Shown here in pieces: positions 1 to 9,674 of a DNA stretch of 64,000 nucleotides. The notes beneath the pieces are model-generated. The model saw only the letters and a program-made list of their open reading frames with translations. It had not been told where the DNA came from and searched no databases. This DNA comes from an uncultured Oscillospiraceae bacterium. GTDB taxonomy: Bacteria > Bacillota > Clostridia > Oscillospirales > Ruminococcaceae. The stretch lies in NCBI GenBank assembly GCA_934466475.1, contig CAKSLI010000005.1:62001-126000 (forward strand), in the 5' to 3' direction. Numbering within the stretch: position 1 is the stretch's first letter; each line of letters begins with the position of its first letter. The translations under genes and the position numbers were made by a program.

Positions 1-560
1 ACTACACCGACCGTTCGATGTGCATACTATTCGGTGACGCGGCGGGAGCCGTTGTGTACCGCAGGTCCGACAAGCCGTTCTACTCCATGCTGGGCGCTGA
101 CGGCGACGAGTTCGAGGCGCTCTACTGCAAGATAAACTACGACCCGAACTGCCCGTTCTTCGCAGAAAAGGACCAGCAGTGGGACGGAATGTTCGACACG
201 CCGGAGAAGCGCAAGTTCCTCCAGAGCGACGGACACGCGGTCTACAAGTTCGCGGTGAACGCCATGGCGAACGCGGTGAAGAACGTTGCTGAACAGGGCG
301 GCTACGACATCAATGACCTCGACATCGTTATCCCGCACCAGGCGAACCTCCGCATAATAAAGAAAGCCACCGAGATACTCGGCATTCCCGAGGAAAAGGT
401 GTACACCAACATCGAGCGCATGGGCAACGTTTCCAGCGCGTGCATTCCCGTATGCCTTGACGAAATGCGCAAGGCAGGCAGGGTGAAGCCCGGCATGAAG
501 ATATGCTTCGTGGGCTTCGGCGCGGGACTCACCTACGGCGCGCTCATATTCGAGACATGA
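1..560 (+). CDS. fabH: 3-oxoacyl-ACP synthase III, C-terminal part (5' end outside window)
   Basis: This is the C-terminal part of the ketoacyl synthase that starts fatty-acid synthesis by condensing acetyl-CoA with malonyl-ACP. The frame is open from base 3 and ends at TGA 558-560. The late FabH signatures are visible: FGDGAG-like FGDAAGAVV near the start, the histidine motif IPHQANLRI, and the asparagine loop NVSSACIP near the end. The catalytic cysteine lies upstream of the window. It is the first visible gene of a plus-strand fab/acc operon, and fabG follows after 22 bp. Identification is firm, but the true start cannot be seen. Confidence 0.95.
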   Translation, partial: YTDRSMCILFGDAAGAVVYRRSDKPFYSMLGADGDEFEALYCKINYDPNCPFFAEKDQQWDGMFDTPEKRKFLQSDGHAVYKFAVNAMANAVKNVAEQGGYDINDLDIVIPHQANLRIIKKATEILGIPEEKVYTNIERMGNVSSACIPVCLDEMRKAGRVKPGMKICFVGFGAGLTYGALIFET

Positions 561-582
561 TTCAGACGAAAGGATAAATAAT

Positions 583-1323
583 ATGGCAACAGCGATAATC
601 ACGGGCTCCAGCCGCGGAATAGGCGCAGCGATCGCAAAGCGCCTCGCAAAGGACGGCTTCGACATAATCATCAACGACGTATCCCAGGAGATACTCGACA
701 CCGCAGGAAACGAGGCAGCGGAGGAATGCCGCGCCCTCGGCGTGCGCGCGGAATGCTATGCTGCGGACGTTTCCGACTACTCCCAGTGCGAGGCAATGGT
801 GAAGTGGGCGAAGGAGAGCTTCGGCACGATAGACGTGCTGATAAACAACGCGGGTATCACCCGGGACGGCCTTATGGCGCAGATGAGCGAGGAGAACTAC
901 GACCTCGTTATCCGCGTTAACCAGAAGTCCGTATTCAACATGACAAAGCTTGTCGGCAAGGTAATGATCCGCCAGAGAAGCGGCAGGATAGTGAACCTCG
1001 CCTCCGTTGCGGGACTTTACGGCAACCCCGGTCAGATGAACTACTCCGCCTCCAAGGGCGCGATAATCGCCATGACCAAGACCACCGCCAAGGAGCTCGG
1101 AAGCCGCGGCATAAACTGCAACGCAGTCGCTCCGGGATTCATCCAGACCCCGATGACAGACAAGCTCACCGAGGAACAGCGCGCCGCAATGCTCGCCCAG
1201 ATAGCGATGAAGCGCTACGGTCAGCCCGAGGAGATAGCAGGCGTGGTTTCATTCCTGTGCAGCCCCGATTCTTCCTACGTTACAGGACAGATAATCGAGA
1301 TAAGCGGCGGACTGAGCATGTAA
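583..1323 (+). CDS. fabG: 3-oxoacyl-ACP reductase
   Basis: NADPH-dependent reductase of the 3-ketoacyl-ACP step, in the short-chain dehydrogenase family. The 246-residue protein has the N-terminal nucleotide motif GSSRGIGAAIA, the NNAG motif, the catalytic serine region NLASVAG and the Tyr/Lys pair in YSASKGA. It ends in a typical FabG tail (ISGGLSM). An RBS-like GAAAGGA precedes ATG 583. It lies between fabH and fabF, as in many Firmicutes fab operons, but no fabD is found between fabH and fabG. Confidence 0.97.
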   Translation: MATAIITGSSRGIGAAIAKRLAKDGFDIIINDVSQEILDTAGNEAAEECRALGVRAECYAADVSDYSQCEAMVKWAKESFGTIDVLINNAGITRDGLMAQMSEENYDLVIRVNQKSVFNMTKLVGKVMIRQRSGRIVNLASVAGLYGNPGQMNYSASKGAIIAMTKTTAKELGSRGINCNAVAPGFIQTPMTDKLTEEQRAAMLAQIAMKRYGQPEEIAGVVSFLCSPDSSYVTGQIIEISGGLSM

Positions 1324-1449
1324 GCCGGCCGCCGGCTATACGGCTATATGAGAGTTCAGGTTTTCACACGAACTATAACTATCAGCCGCACACTTATTGT
1401 GCATTTTCATATCAACCCAAATCTACACTAGTTGGAGGAACAACGTTCA

Positions 1450-2691
1450 ATGGAAAGACGAGTGGTAATAACCGGACTTGGAGCAGTCACCCCCTGCGGA
1501 AATTCCCCCGAGGAGCTCTGGAACAGCCTCATTGCCGGAAAGCACGGCTTCGAGCTGGCTCCGTGGTTTCCGGACCAGGAGCCCGACAATCTTTCAGTCG
1601 TGGCGAGGGTAAAGAACTTCGACCCGTCCGAGTATTTCGATAAAAAGGAGCTCCGCCGCAACGACGTCATCGTTCAGTACGCGGTATACTGCGCAATGCA
1701 GGCTCTGAAGGACGCAGGCACCGACCTCAGGGACATCGACCCCTACCGCGTCGGCGTGGTCATCGGCAGCGGAATCGGCGGAATCTACACCACCGAGGAG
1801 GAAATGCAGAACTACCACAACAAGGGCAACAAGCGTGTGGGAGTTTTCACCATAACAAAGATGATAGGCAACATGGCTGCCGGAGAAGTGGCTATACGCA
1901 CCGGCTTCAAGGGAAGCAACTTCTGCGTTACCACAGCATGCGCAAGCGGCACGCAGTCAATCGGCGAGGCTTTCCGCTCGATAAAGCACGGCTACCTTGA
2001 CGCGGCTATCGCGGGCGGAACCGAGCACAGCGACATCGGCTTCTGCTACGCTTCGTTCAACAACATGCACGCAGTTACGCGCTCCACGGATGTTGACAGG
2101 GCTTCCATTCCGTTCGACGCGGAGAGAAGCGGCTTCGTCCTCGGCGACGGCTGCGGGCTCCTCGTGCTGGAGGAATACGAGCACGCAAAGGCGCGCGGCG
2201 CGAAGATCTACGCAGAGATATGCGGCTACGGCAGCACCTGCGACGCATACCATGAGACCAGCCCCGACCCCGAGGGAAAGGGCGGCGCAATGGCTATGAA
2301 GTTCGCTTACGAGGAAGCCGGAATGAAGCCGGAGGACATCAACTATATCAACGCCCACGGAACCTCCACCGCCATGAACGACCGCACGGAGACAATGGCA
2401 GTGAAGACCGCGTTCGGCGGACACGCAAAGGATATCGCGATAAACTCCACCAAGTCCATGACCGGACACCTCCTCGGTGCCGCAGGCGGCGTTGAGGCGG
2501 TAGTAACCGCGCTCTCCATAAAGAACGAAAAGGTACACCAGACCCTCGGATACAAGGTTCCCGACCCGGAGTGCGACCTCGACTACGTTACAGAGGGCGC
2601 AAGGGACATGAAGATAACCGGCGCGCTCAGCAACTCGCTGGGCTTCGGCGGACACAACGGGTGTATATGCATGCGCCCCGTACAGGACTGA
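1450..2691 (+). CDS. fabF: 3-oxoacyl-ACP synthase II
   Basis: Elongating ketoacyl-ACP synthase that condenses acyl-ACP with malonyl-ACP. The catalytic triad is intact at the usual numbering: Cys164 in TTACASGTQ, His303 in NAHGTSTAMND and His340 in MTGHLLGAAGG. I chose ATG 1450 because GGAGG at 1434-1438 lies 11 nt upstream. A TTG six codons earlier lies inside that RBS. The 126-bp gap before it holds no gene. At about 413 residues it has the family's normal length. Confidence 0.97.
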   Translation: MERRVVITGLGAVTPCGNSPEELWNSLIAGKHGFELAPWFPDQEPDNLSVVARVKNFDPSEYFDKKELRRNDVIVQYAVYCAMQALKDAGTDLRDIDPYRVGVVIGSGIGGIYTTEEEMQNYHNKGNKRVGVFTITKMIGNMAAGEVAIRTGFKGSNFCVTTACASGTQSIGEAFRSIKHGYLDAAIAGGTEHSDIGFCYASFNNMHAVTRSTDVDRASIPFDAERSGFVLGDGCGLLVLEEYEHAKARGAKIYAEICGYGSTCDAYHETSPDPEGKGGAMAMKFAYEEAGMKPEDINYINAHGTSTAMNDRTETMAVKTAFGGHAKDIAINSTKSMTGHLLGAAGGVEAVVTALSIKNEKVHQTLGYKVPDPECDLDYVTEGARDMKITGALSNSLGFGGHNGCICMRPVQD

Positions 2692-2709
2692 CACCGAAAG
2701 GAGAACAGC

Positions 2710-3180
2710 ATGAGCAAGGATACTTCCAGACCCATTGAGGAAACCATCGAGTGCATCGAAGCGCTCGCTGAAATAGTCAAGAAGCACGACCTCGGCAAGC
2801 TCAGGATAAACACTGAGACCTGCGATATCATTATAGAGGGAAAGACCTGCCCCCCTCCTATGCCGGCTCCCATGCCGATGATGGGGATACCTGCCGCTCC
2901 GGCACAGGGCGCGGCTCCCGCTGCGGCGGCTGAGGCTCCCGTTTCCGGGAACATCGTGACCTCTCCGATAGTCGGCACGTTCTACGCTTCCCCCTCCCCC
3001 GACAAGCCCGCTTTCGTGAAGCCCGGCGACACCGTAAACACCGGGGACGTTGTGTGCATAATCGAGAGCATGAAGCTCATGAACGAGATAAACAGCGAGT
3101 TCAGCGGAAAGGTCGCCGAGATATACGTCAAGGACGGTCAGGCTGTTGAATACGGTCAGAAACTGATGAGAATTGAATAA
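2710..3180 (+). CDS. accB: biotin carboxyl carrier protein of acetyl-CoA carboxylase
   Basis: Swinging-arm subunit that carries carboxybiotin between AccC and the AccDA transferase. At 156 residues it has a charged N-terminal helix, a Pro/Ala/Met-rich hinge (about 53-78) and a C-terminal biotinyl domain. The biotinylated lysine is Lys122 in IESMKLMNE, where the usual Ala is Ser. An AAAGGAG RBS precedes ATG 2710. It sits between fabF and fabZ in the operon. Confidence 0.96.
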   Translation: MSKDTSRPIEETIECIEALAEIVKKHDLGKLRINTETCDIIIEGKTCPPPMPAPMPMMGIPAAPAQGAAPAAAAEAPVSGNIVTSPIVGTFYASPSPDKPAFVKPGDTVNTGDVVCIIESMKLMNEINSEFSGKVAEIYVKDGQAVEYGQKLMRIE

Positions 3181-3190
3181 GGAGACCGCC

Positions 3191-3640
3191 ATGACACTTG
3201 ACATCGAACAGATAAAGGAAATAATCCCCCACCGCGACCCGTTCCTGCTTATCGACGAAGTAACCGAGCTGGAGCCCGGCGTCAGCGTCACCGCGAAAAA
3301 GTACCTCAAGCCGGACGAATACTGGTTCAAGGGGCACTTCCCCGGTCAGCCCGTTCAGCCGGGAGTGCTGATGATTGAAATGCTCGCCCAGGCGGGAGCC
3401 GTATGCGCCCTCAGCCTGCCGGAGAACAAGGGAAAGATAGCCTTCTTCGCCGGGATAGACAAGGCGAGATTCCGCGGGACGGTGCTCCCCGGCGACACGC
3501 TGGAGCTTCACGTCACCATGACGAAGAAGAAGGGTCCGATCGGCTTCGGAGACGCTGTTGCGACAGTTAACGGCAAGAAGGTCGTTACCGCCGAGATCTC
3601 CTTTGCAGTGGCAGACCCCGCCCCCACAAAGTCTGAATAA
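3191..3640 (+). CDS. fabZ: 3-hydroxyacyl-ACP dehydratase
   Basis: Hot-dog-fold dehydratase that converts 3-hydroxyacyl-ACP to trans-2-enoyl-ACP. The 149-residue protein starts [18 protein letters not shown] and carries the catalytic His in GHFPGQP and the Glu in [16 protein letters not shown] at 3179-3184, six bases before ATG 3191, fixes the start, and the upstream TTG overlaps accB. The gene is separated from accB by 10 bp and from accC by 16 bp. Confidence 0.96.
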   Translation: MTLDIEQIKEIIPHRDPFLLIDEVTELEPGVSVTAKKYLKPDEYWFKGHFPGQPVQPGVLMIEMLAQAGAVCALSLPENKGKIAFFAGIDKARFRGTVLPGDTLELHVTMTKKKGPIGFGDAVATVNGKKVVTAEISFAVADPAPTKSE

Positions 3641-3656
3641 ACCTGGAGCTGACAGA

Positions 3657-5006
3657 ATGTTTAACAAGATACTTATTGCGAACCGCGGCGAGATAGCCAT
3701 ACGCATAATGCGCGCCTGCCGCGAGCTTGGAATAAAGACGGTCGCGGTGTACTCCGAGGCTGACCGCACCGCGCTCCATGCGCAGATAGCGGACGAGGCG
3801 GTGTGCATAGGCCCCGCGGCTTCCAAGGACAGCTACCTGAACACCAAGGCTATCATCGCGGCGTGCGAGATAACCCACGCCCAGGCGATACATCCCGGCT
3901 TCGGCTTCCTTTCCGAGAATGCGGATTTCGCGCGGCTGTGCCGCACCTGCGGGATCACGTTCATAGGTCCCTCCCCGGAGGTAATGGACGCCATGGGCGA
4001 CAAGGCTTCCGCAAAGCAGACCATGATCTCCGCGGGAGTGCCGGTGGTGCCCGGCTCTGACGGGATAGTCCCCGACATTGAGGAAGCACGTAAGGTAGCC
4101 GCCGAAATAGGCTACCCGGTCATGATAAAGGCGACTGCCGGCGGCGGCGGCCGCGGAATACGCCTTGCAGAGAGCGAGGAGCACCTCGAGCAGCAGTACC
4201 TTGCGGCTCAGCAGGAGGCGCTGGCGTGCTTCGGCAACGGCGACGTATACATCGAGAAATTCATAGTAGACCCGCGCCATGTGGAGATACAGCTCCTGGC
4301 GGACAACCACGGCAGCGTCGTGCACCTGGGCGAGCGCGAGTGCTCCCTCCAGCGGCACAACCAGAAGGTGCTGGAGGAAAGCCCCAGCCCGATAATGACC
4401 CCGGAGCTCCGGGAGAGAATGGGCTCCGCGGCTGTCGCTGCGGCAAAGGTCAGCGGCTATCAGAACGCCGGAACGATAGAGTTCCTGGTAGACAAGGACA
4501 GGAACTTCTACTTCATGGAGATGAACACCCGTATCCAGGTGGAGCACCCGGTAACGGAGCTCGTCACCGGCATCGACCTCGTAAAGGCGCAGATACGCGT
4601 TGCAGCGGGCGAAAAGCTCTGGCTCACGCAGGATGATGTGAAGCTCACCGGACACGCGATAGAGTGCCGCATAAACGCGGAGGACCCGCGCCACAACTTC
4701 CGTCCCTGCCCCGGAAAGATACGCACCATGCATACTCCGGGCGGCTTCGGCGTGAGGATAGACAGCGCGGCGTATGTCGGCTATGAGATCCCGCCCTACT
4801 ACGACAGCATGATCGCAAAGCTGCTGGTAAAGGCTCCGACAAGAGAAGAAGCGATAATGAAGATGAAGGTCGCGCTCTCGGAGCTCATCATAGACGGCGT
4901 GGAAACGAACATAGACTTCCAGCTGTGCCTGCTGAAGGACCCGGATTTCGAGGCGGGCAATTTCGACATAGGGTTCCTGAACCGCAAGAATGTGATGGGA
5001 GAGTGA
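3657..5006 (+). CDS. accC: acetyl-CoA carboxylase, biotin carboxylase subunit
   Basis: ATP-grasp enzyme that carboxylates the biotin on AccB. The 449-residue protein begins [17 protein letters not shown]. It shows the glycine-rich ATP loop [12 protein letters not shown], the metal and active-site region with [15 protein letters not shown], and a C-terminal biotin carboxylase domain. ATG 3657 gives the canonical N-terminus, and the frame extending upstream is antisense-free overlap with fabZ only. accD follows 5 bp after the stop. Confidence 0.97.
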   Translation: MFNKILIANRGEIAIRIMRACRELGIKTVAVYSEADRTALHAQIADEAVCIGPAASKDSYLNTKAIIAACEITHAQAIHPGFGFLSENADFARLCRTCGITFIGPSPEVMDAMGDKASAKQTMISAGVPVVPGSDGIVPDIEEARKVAAEIGYPVMIKATAGGGGRGIRLAESEEHLEQQYLAAQQEALACFGNGDVYIEKFIVDPRHVEIQLLADNHGSVVHLGERECSLQRHNQKVLEESPSPIMTPELRERMGSAAVAAAKVSGYQNAGTIEFLVDKDRNFYFMEMNTRIQVEHPVTELVTGIDLVKAQIRVAAGEKLWLTQDDVKLTGHAIECRINAEDPRHNFRPCPGKIRTMHTPGGFGVRIDSAAYVGYEIPPYYDSMIAKLLVKAPTREEAIMKMKVALSELIIDGVETNIDFQLCLLKDPDFEAGNFDIGFLNRKNVMGE

Positions 5007-5011
5007 GCTGA

Positions 5012-5899
5012 ATGGCAATAGAAGATCTGTTCAAAATCGTCAAGGAACGCTTCGTTTCCGAGCAGCCCGCGGCTGCCTCCGCGGCGGCGGGGGACGTTGA
5101 GATACCGCAGGATCTGCTGTTCAAGTGCCCGCGGTGCGGCGGAGTGGTCTACAACCGCGAATTCACGGCGGCGATGAAGGTCTGCCCGAAGTGCAACTAT
5201 CACGCGCGCCTCACCTGGCAGGAGCGCCTCGAGCTCACTGCGGACAAGGACAGCTTCGTGGAGCTTGACGCGGACCTGAAGCCGCTGAACCCCATAGGCT
5301 TCCCGAAGTACGAGGATAAGCTCGCGAGAATGCAGCAGCAGTGCGACATGAACGACGCGATAAAGACCGGCGTGTGCACGATACGCGGCTACCGCACGGT
5401 CATAGGGATCATGGATTCCCACTTCTTCATGGCGAGCATGGGAAGCGTTGTGGGCGAGAAGATAACCCGCGCATTCGAGTACGCCACGGAGCATAATTTA
5501 CCGGTCGTGATGTTCACGGCGTCCGGCGGCGCAAGAATGCAGGAGGGCATAATCTCCCTGATGCAGATGGCGAAGACCAGCGGCGCAGTGAAGCGCCACA
5601 GCGACGCGGGCGGTCTGTACATCACGGTGATGACCGACCCCACCACCGGCGGAGTTACGGCTTCCTTTGCGAGCCTGGGCGACATCATACTTGCCGAGCC
5701 GAAGGTGCTCATCGGTTTCGCGGGCAGGCGCGTCATACAGGACACGATACGCCAGCGGCTGCCTGACGACTTCCAGTCGGCGGAGTTCCAGCAGGAATGC
5801 GGCTTCGTGGACATGATAGTTGAGCGCGGCATGATGCGCAAGCGCATTTCGAATATACTGAAGCTGCACGGCTTCCCGAAGGAGGCTTACAGGAGATGA
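5012..5899 (+). CDS. accD: acetyl-CoA carboxylase carboxyltransferase subunit beta
   Basis: Carboxyltransferase beta subunit. The N-terminal zinc ribbon has Cys39, Cys42, Cys58 and Cys61 (KCPRCGG and VCPKCNYH). The crotonase-fold core carries the oxyanion-forming SGGARMQEG motif and TTGGVTASFA. At 295 residues it has normal length. The stop overlaps the accA start by four bases (ATGA), so the two subunits are probably translationally coupled. Confidence 0.97.
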   Translation: MAIEDLFKIVKERFVSEQPAAASAAAGDVEIPQDLLFKCPRCGGVVYNREFTAAMKVCPKCNYHARLTWQERLELTADKDSFVELDADLKPLNPIGFPKYEDKLARMQQQCDMNDAIKTGVCTIRGYRTVIGIMDSHFFMASMGSVVGEKITRAFEYATEHNLPVVMFTASGGARMQEGIISLMQMAKTSGAVKRHSDAGGLYITVMTDPTTGGVTASFASLGDIILAEPKVLIGFAGRRVIQDTIRQRLPDDFQSAEFQQECGFVDMIVERGMMRKRISNILKLHGFPKEAYRR

Positions 5900-6699
5900 G
5901 CAATTTAACGGCATGCGAAAGGCTGGAGCTTATACGCCACAAGGACAGACCGACCGTGAACGACTATATCCCGGCGATGTTCACGCGGTTCATGGAGTTC
6001 CACGGCGACCGGCTTTACGGCGATGACGCGGCGATAATCGGCGGCATAGGCTACCTCAGCGACACTCCGGTGACGGTGCTGGCGCAGGTAAAGGGGCGCA
6101 ATCTTGAGGAGAACAAGCGCTCCAACTTCTCCATGCCCCACCCGGAGGGCTACCGCAAGGCGCTCCGTCTGGCTAAGCAGGCGGAGAAGTTCCACCGCCC
6201 GGTGATATGTCTTGTGGACACTCCCGGCGCATTCTGCGGCGTGGAGGCGGAGCAGCGCGGTCAGGGCGAGGCGATAGCGCGCAATCTGTATGAGTTCATG
6301 ACGCTCAGGACCCCGGTGATATCCGTGGTGCTTGGCGAGGGCGGCTCCGGCGGAGCGCTGGCGCTTGCTGTGTGCGACGAGCTTGCGATGCTGGAGAACG
6401 CGCTGTACTCGGTAATAAGCCCGCGCGGCGCGGCGTCCATTCTGTGGAAGGACGGCACTAAGGAGAAAGAGGCTTGCGAGGTGCTGAAGATAACGGCGGA
6501 GGATCTGACGAACTTCGGCGTATGCGACCGCATAATCGCGGAGCCGACCGGGGGCGCTCAGAACAGCAGGGAGCAGACTGCGGACAACATCTACGAGTAC
6601 CTTGTGGACGCGGTATACAGGCTCCGCAAGACCGATATTCAGACGCTTCTCGACAGGCGTTATGACAAATTTAGAAAAATTGGTATGTTTACCGAATAA
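5896..6699 (+). CDS. accA: acetyl-CoA carboxylase carboxyltransferase subunit alpha
   Basis: Carboxyltransferase alpha subunit, 267 residues, the short form common in Firmicutes without a long N-terminal helix. Diagnostic blocks are MEFHGDRLYGDD, GYRKALRLAKQAEKF, DTPGAFCGVEAEQRGQ and GEGGSGGALALAVCD. It is the last gene of the fab/acc operon. No clear terminator follows before the acpP promoter. Confidence 0.97.
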   Translation: MSNLTACERLELIRHKDRPTVNDYIPAMFTRFMEFHGDRLYGDDAAIIGGIGYLSDTPVTVLAQVKGRNLEENKRSNFSMPHPEGYRKALRLAKQAEKFHRPVICLVDTPGAFCGVEAEQRGQGEAIARNLYEFMTLRTPVISVVLGEGGSGGALALAVCDELAMLENALYSVISPRGAASILWKDGTKEKEACEVLKITAEDLTNFGVCDRIIAEPTGGAQNSREQTADNIYEYLVDAVYRLRKTDIQTLLDRRYDKFRKIGMFTE

Positions 6700-6738
6700 A
6701 TTTGTAGAAAATTCTCTGCAAAAAATCGGCCACAGGGC

Positions 6739-6774
6739 TTGATTATTTGGAGAGTATGTTATATAATATAACAT
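6739..6774 (+). promoter_or_regulatory. acpP promoter with a palindrome over the -10 box
   Basis: TTGATT at 6739-6744, 17 bp, then TATAAT at 6762-6767. A perfect inverted repeat with 9-base arms (ATGTTATAT and ATATAACAT) and a single central A covers 6756-6774 and includes the whole -10 box. A repressor bound there would block RNA polymerase, but no regulator is identified. Confidence 0.75.
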
Positions 6775-6821
6775 GAAATGTTTCCGGAAGGAACTATGAA
6801 TTTTTATGGAGGATACACAAA

Positions 6822-7049
6822 ATGGTATTTGACAAGGTTAAGGAGCTCATTTCCGAGCAGCTCGACGTTAAGGCTGACGACATCACAGAGGCTTCCAGCA
6901 TTCAGGACGATCTGGGCGCTGATTCCCTGGACGTAGTAGACCTGGTAATGGCTCTTGAGGACGAATTCGACGTTGAGATCCCCGAGGATCAGGTTGAGAA
7001 CATCAAGACCGTTGGCGACATCGTTAAGTTCATCGAGGACAAGCAGTAA
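6822..7049 (+). CDS. acpP: acyl carrier protein
   Basis: Acyl carrier for fatty-acid synthesis, 75 residues and acidic. The phosphopantetheine attachment site is Ser35 in [11 protein letters not shown] strong RBS (ATGGAGG) precedes ATG 6822. It has its own promoter although it follows accA by 122 bp, so ACP supply can be set apart from the enzymes. A terminator follows. Confidence 0.97.
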   Translation: MVFDKVKELISEQLDVKADDITEASSIQDDLGADSLDVVDLVMALEDEFDVEIPEDQVENIKTVGDIVKFIEDKQ

Positions 7050-7065
7050 TTTCCGGCGCAATATT

Positions 7066-7098
7066 ATCCCGCTCTGTCAAGGGCGGGATTTTTGTTTT
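7066..7098 (+). terminator. acpP rho-independent terminator
   Basis: Stem ATCCCGC (7066-7072) with GCGGGAT (7083-7089) followed by a T-rich run, 17 bp after the acpP stop. Confidence 0.85.
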
Positions 7099-7100
7099 TG

Positions 7101-7160
7101 GCGGGCGGTCAGGACGACCGCGAGTAAACGCCGCAGCTCAACTTTGAAAGGCGATACGCT
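7101..7160 (-). repeat. Family R dispersed repeat, copy R1 (partial)
   Basis: Only the gene-distal module is present: GGTCAGGACGACCGCGAG, TAAACGCCGCAGCTCA and a GATACG tail, closely matching copies R4 and R5. It lies after the acpP terminator and has the orientation expected for a copy attached to acpP. The remaining bases to 7208 hold a GC-rich hairpin (about 7173-7205) near the end of the convergent membrane-protein gene. Confidence 0.7.
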
Positions 7161-7208
7161 CACTGATAACGCGCAGGAGGGGCAGTCGCACTGACCGCCC
7201 CTCCCCTA

Positions 7209-7862
7209 TTATTCCTCGACCGTCATCTGCACTGAACGGTAATTCGCCCCGTCCTCGAAGCTCACCATTAACTGCGTCCCGCTGACCCAGGTCACGGAAT
7301 ACCGCTCCGCGGAATCGGAAAGCTCCCCGAGCGCCGTAGTCGCAAGCCGTTTCGCTGTTTTCTCGCCCTCGCCCGCCAGGGTTATGTAGAACGAAACGCT
7401 GTTTTTCCCGGAGGCGTATTTGTCCTCCACGATCATCAGCTGGTGCCTTTCGTCCGAGAAGCTGTAACAATGAACCGTTTCCGGCGGGAATCCCACTGCC
7501 ATGTACGCCGAGCTCCCCACCATGGCGAGCGACACCGCCAGGAGCCCCGCGGCTCCCGCTATCTGCACGGCGCGGTGCTTCTTCCGGAACGCCCCGGCGA
7601 TCACGAACGCCGTCAGCACGCAGATTATCCCGAGCACGACCGCCGCTGTCACACCGAAAAATGCTTTCGGCTCGCTGCGGCTTACAGTCGTCCCGGAAAC
7701 TATGACCTCCGGCTCGATCGTGACGTTTGAGAGCACTATCCCGGTCACCAGCATTGCGAGGTCGAGCCCGAGAGCCGCCCCCGCGAACAGCCAGGGTCTG
7801 CCGAGCAGTCTCTGGAGCCGGCTTTCCGGCTGTGTTTTCCCTGATTTCTTCTGCCGCTTCAT
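7209..7862 (-). CDS. membrane protein of unknown function, three predicted membrane segments
   Basis: The 217-residue protein is not recognised. After a basic N-terminus it has hydrophobic segments at about 25-48, 66-92 and 101-125, then a hydrophilic C-terminal domain of about 90 residues rich in beta-like sequence, probably outside the membrane. AAAGGAG precedes ATG 7862. It starts 18 bp after the ABC exporter gene on the same strand, so it is likely co-transcribed and may be an accessory subunit. That role is inference only. Confidence 0.7.
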   Translation of the reverse strand: MKRQKKSGKTQPESRLQRLLGRPWLFAGAALGLDLAMLVTGIVLSNVTIEPEVIVSGTTVSRSEPKAFFGVTAAVVLGIICVLTAFVIAGAFRKKHRAVQIAGAAGLLAVSLAMVGSSAYMAVGFPPETVHCYSFSDERHQLMIVEDKYASGKNSVSFYITLAGEGEKTAKRLATTALGELSDSAERYSVTWVSGTQLMVSFEDGANYRSVQMTVEE

Positions 7863-7880
7863 GTCCGGCTCCTTTCTGGT

Positions 7881-9674
7881 TCAGATGTAGTACTGCGCCT
7901 GCGCCGCGAACATCTCCGCGTATATACCGCCGGGCTTGTGCACGAGCTCGTCATGTGTGCCGAGCTCCTTTATCGTGTTCTCAGAGAACACCGCTATGCG
8001 GTCGCAGAATTTACAGCTGGACAGCCGGTGCGAGATGTACACCGCCGTCTTTCCGCCGACAAGCTCGTTGAAGCGGCAGTATATCTCGTACTCCGCTACC
8101 GGGTCGAGCGCCGCGGTCGGCTCGTCCAGTATGACTATCGGTGCGTCCTTGTAGAGCGCCCGGGCAATGGCGAGCTTCTGCTGTTCGCCGCCGGAGAGCT
8201 GCACGCCGTCAGGCTCGAACTGCCGGAACATCATGGTGTCCCGTCCGTGCGGGAGCGTGTTCACCTTGCCGAGCAGTCCGACCTTTTCAAGCACCGCGTC
8301 CACAGCCCCGGGGGAATCCTCCCTGCCGAGCAGGATATTATCCTGCACCGAGAACGCCAGCAGCCGGAAGTCCTGGAATACCACCGAAAACAGCTTCATG
8401 TACTCGTCGTAGTCGTAGTCTCGGATATTCACGCCGTCAAGGAGTATCTCGCCCTCGTCCGCGTCGTAGAGGCGGCACAGCAGCTTTATGAACGTGGTTT
8501 TTCCCGCGCCGTTGAGCCCCACTACCGACAGGCGTTCGCCTGCCCTTATCTTTATCGAGACGTTTTTCAGCACCTGCACTCCCGTGTTGGGGTAGGAGAA
8601 GCTGACGTTCCGGAACTCGATCTCATGCGGCTTGCCGAGGTTTTCGACCTTCCGCGCGCCTTTCTGGAGGTACGGCGGGTATTCCATGAGCTTCACCGTT
8701 TCGCAGGCGTAGTTGCACCGCTTCACGATGTCCTGGAGGTTGAAGATAACGCCCTGCACGGCGGTGTTGAACGCGCTTCCCGCCGTAGTGAGCTGCGAGA
8801 ACTGACCTATCGTGATGAATTTCAGTATCGCCAGTATACCGAGGTAGAGGTAAGTGCCGAAGTCCCTCAGCGCGGTCACAGCCACGTCAAGGATGTTCAG
8901 CGGGAACAGCTCGTCCTCCTTGTTCACATCGAACCGGATGAGCCGCCTTATCTGCTCCGCCGCCTTTGCGACCAGCGTCCCCGCCGCGCCGTACAGCCTT
9001 ACGTCCTTGCCGAAGCGGAAATCCTCCATTTCGTAGGTGACGTAGCCCCAGACGCGCTCCGTCTTTGAAAGCTCGCCGAACCACTTCACCTCTATTTTGT
9101 TCTTTTTCGCGTTTATCAGCGAGGAGACGCCCAGCATAACGCCGATTATCAGCAGCAACCACGGCGCGGAAACTGCGAGTATAGTCACAACGCCGACTAT
9201 CTTGATGATGTTTGTGATGATGCCGAAGAACTGCACGCAGATACCGTGGAATCCTCCCGACCAGTCGATGCCGTCGTTCGCCTTGCGTATCTGGTCGAGG
9301 GCTTCCTTGTTCTCGGTCAGCGCGAAGTCTATTTCCATGCAGCGCTCCGCGACCATTTCGCGGGAGCGGTTCAGGAACACGTCCTCGAAGCGCTCCAGGT
9401 ATATCGTGAGCTGGCTCCCGAGGGTCCCGGCGGCGATATCCAGCCCCACCATGAGCGCCGCGTACAGGATTATCCGCGGAACGTCCCGCACCGGCTGGCA
9501 GAGCGCGTCCACCAATAATGGCAGGAATATCAGGTCGATGAACGGCTGTACAGACTGCACGACGACGTTCAGCACCGAAATAATGAAGTAGCGTTTGCTC
9601 AGCTTCCATGCCATGGGCATGTAGAATTTCAGCGTCCGGAGAACTGTTCCGGGCTTTCTTTCGCTTTTACTCAA
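7881..9674 (-). CDS. ABC exporter half-transporter (permease-ATPase), second of a pair
   Basis: Fused type IV ABC exporter subunit, about 597 residues. It has an N-terminal six-helix membrane domain and a C-terminal ATPase with Walker A GLNGAGKTT, signature LSGGEQQK, Walker B VILDEPTAALD and the H-loop histidine in YISHRLSS. I prefer a TTG start at 9674, eight bases after AGGAAGGGGG and overlapping the stop of the preceding subunit. A start further upstream would run through that gene. The pair probably forms a heterodimer. The substrate is unknown. Confidence 0.88.
   Translation of the reverse strand: MSKSERKPGTVLRTLKFYMPMAWKLSKRYFIISVLNVVVQSVQPFIDLIFLPLLVDALCQPVRDVPRIILYAALMVGLDIAAGTLGSQLTIYLERFEDVFLNRSREMVAERCMEIDFALTENKEALDQIRKANDGIDWSGGFHGICVQFFGIITNIIKIVGVVTILAVSAPWLLLIIGVMLGVSSLINAKKNKIEVKWFGELSKTERVWGYVTYEMEDFRFGKDVRLYGAAGTLVAKAAEQIRRLIRFDVNKEDELFPLNILDVAVTALRDFGTYLYLGILAILKFITIGQFSQLTTAGSAFNTAVQGVIFNLQDIVKRCNYACETVKLMEYPPYLQKGARKVENLGKPHEIEFRNVSFSYPNTGVQVLKNVSIKIRAGERLSVVGLNGAGKTTFIKLLCRLYDADEGEILLDGVNIRDYDYDEYMKLFSVVFQDFRLLAFSVQDNILLGREDSPGAVDAVLEKVGLLGKVNTLPHGRDTMMFRQFEPDGVQLSGGEQQKLAIARALYKDAPIVILDEPTAALDPVAEYEIYCRFNELVGGKTAVYISHRLSSCKFCDRIAVFSENTIKELGTHDELVHKPGGIYAEMFAAQAQYYI

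Noticed and set aside
1957..3330. A minus-strand open frame across fabF and accB
   Set aside because: It crosses three well-supported plus-strand genes and has no protein features.
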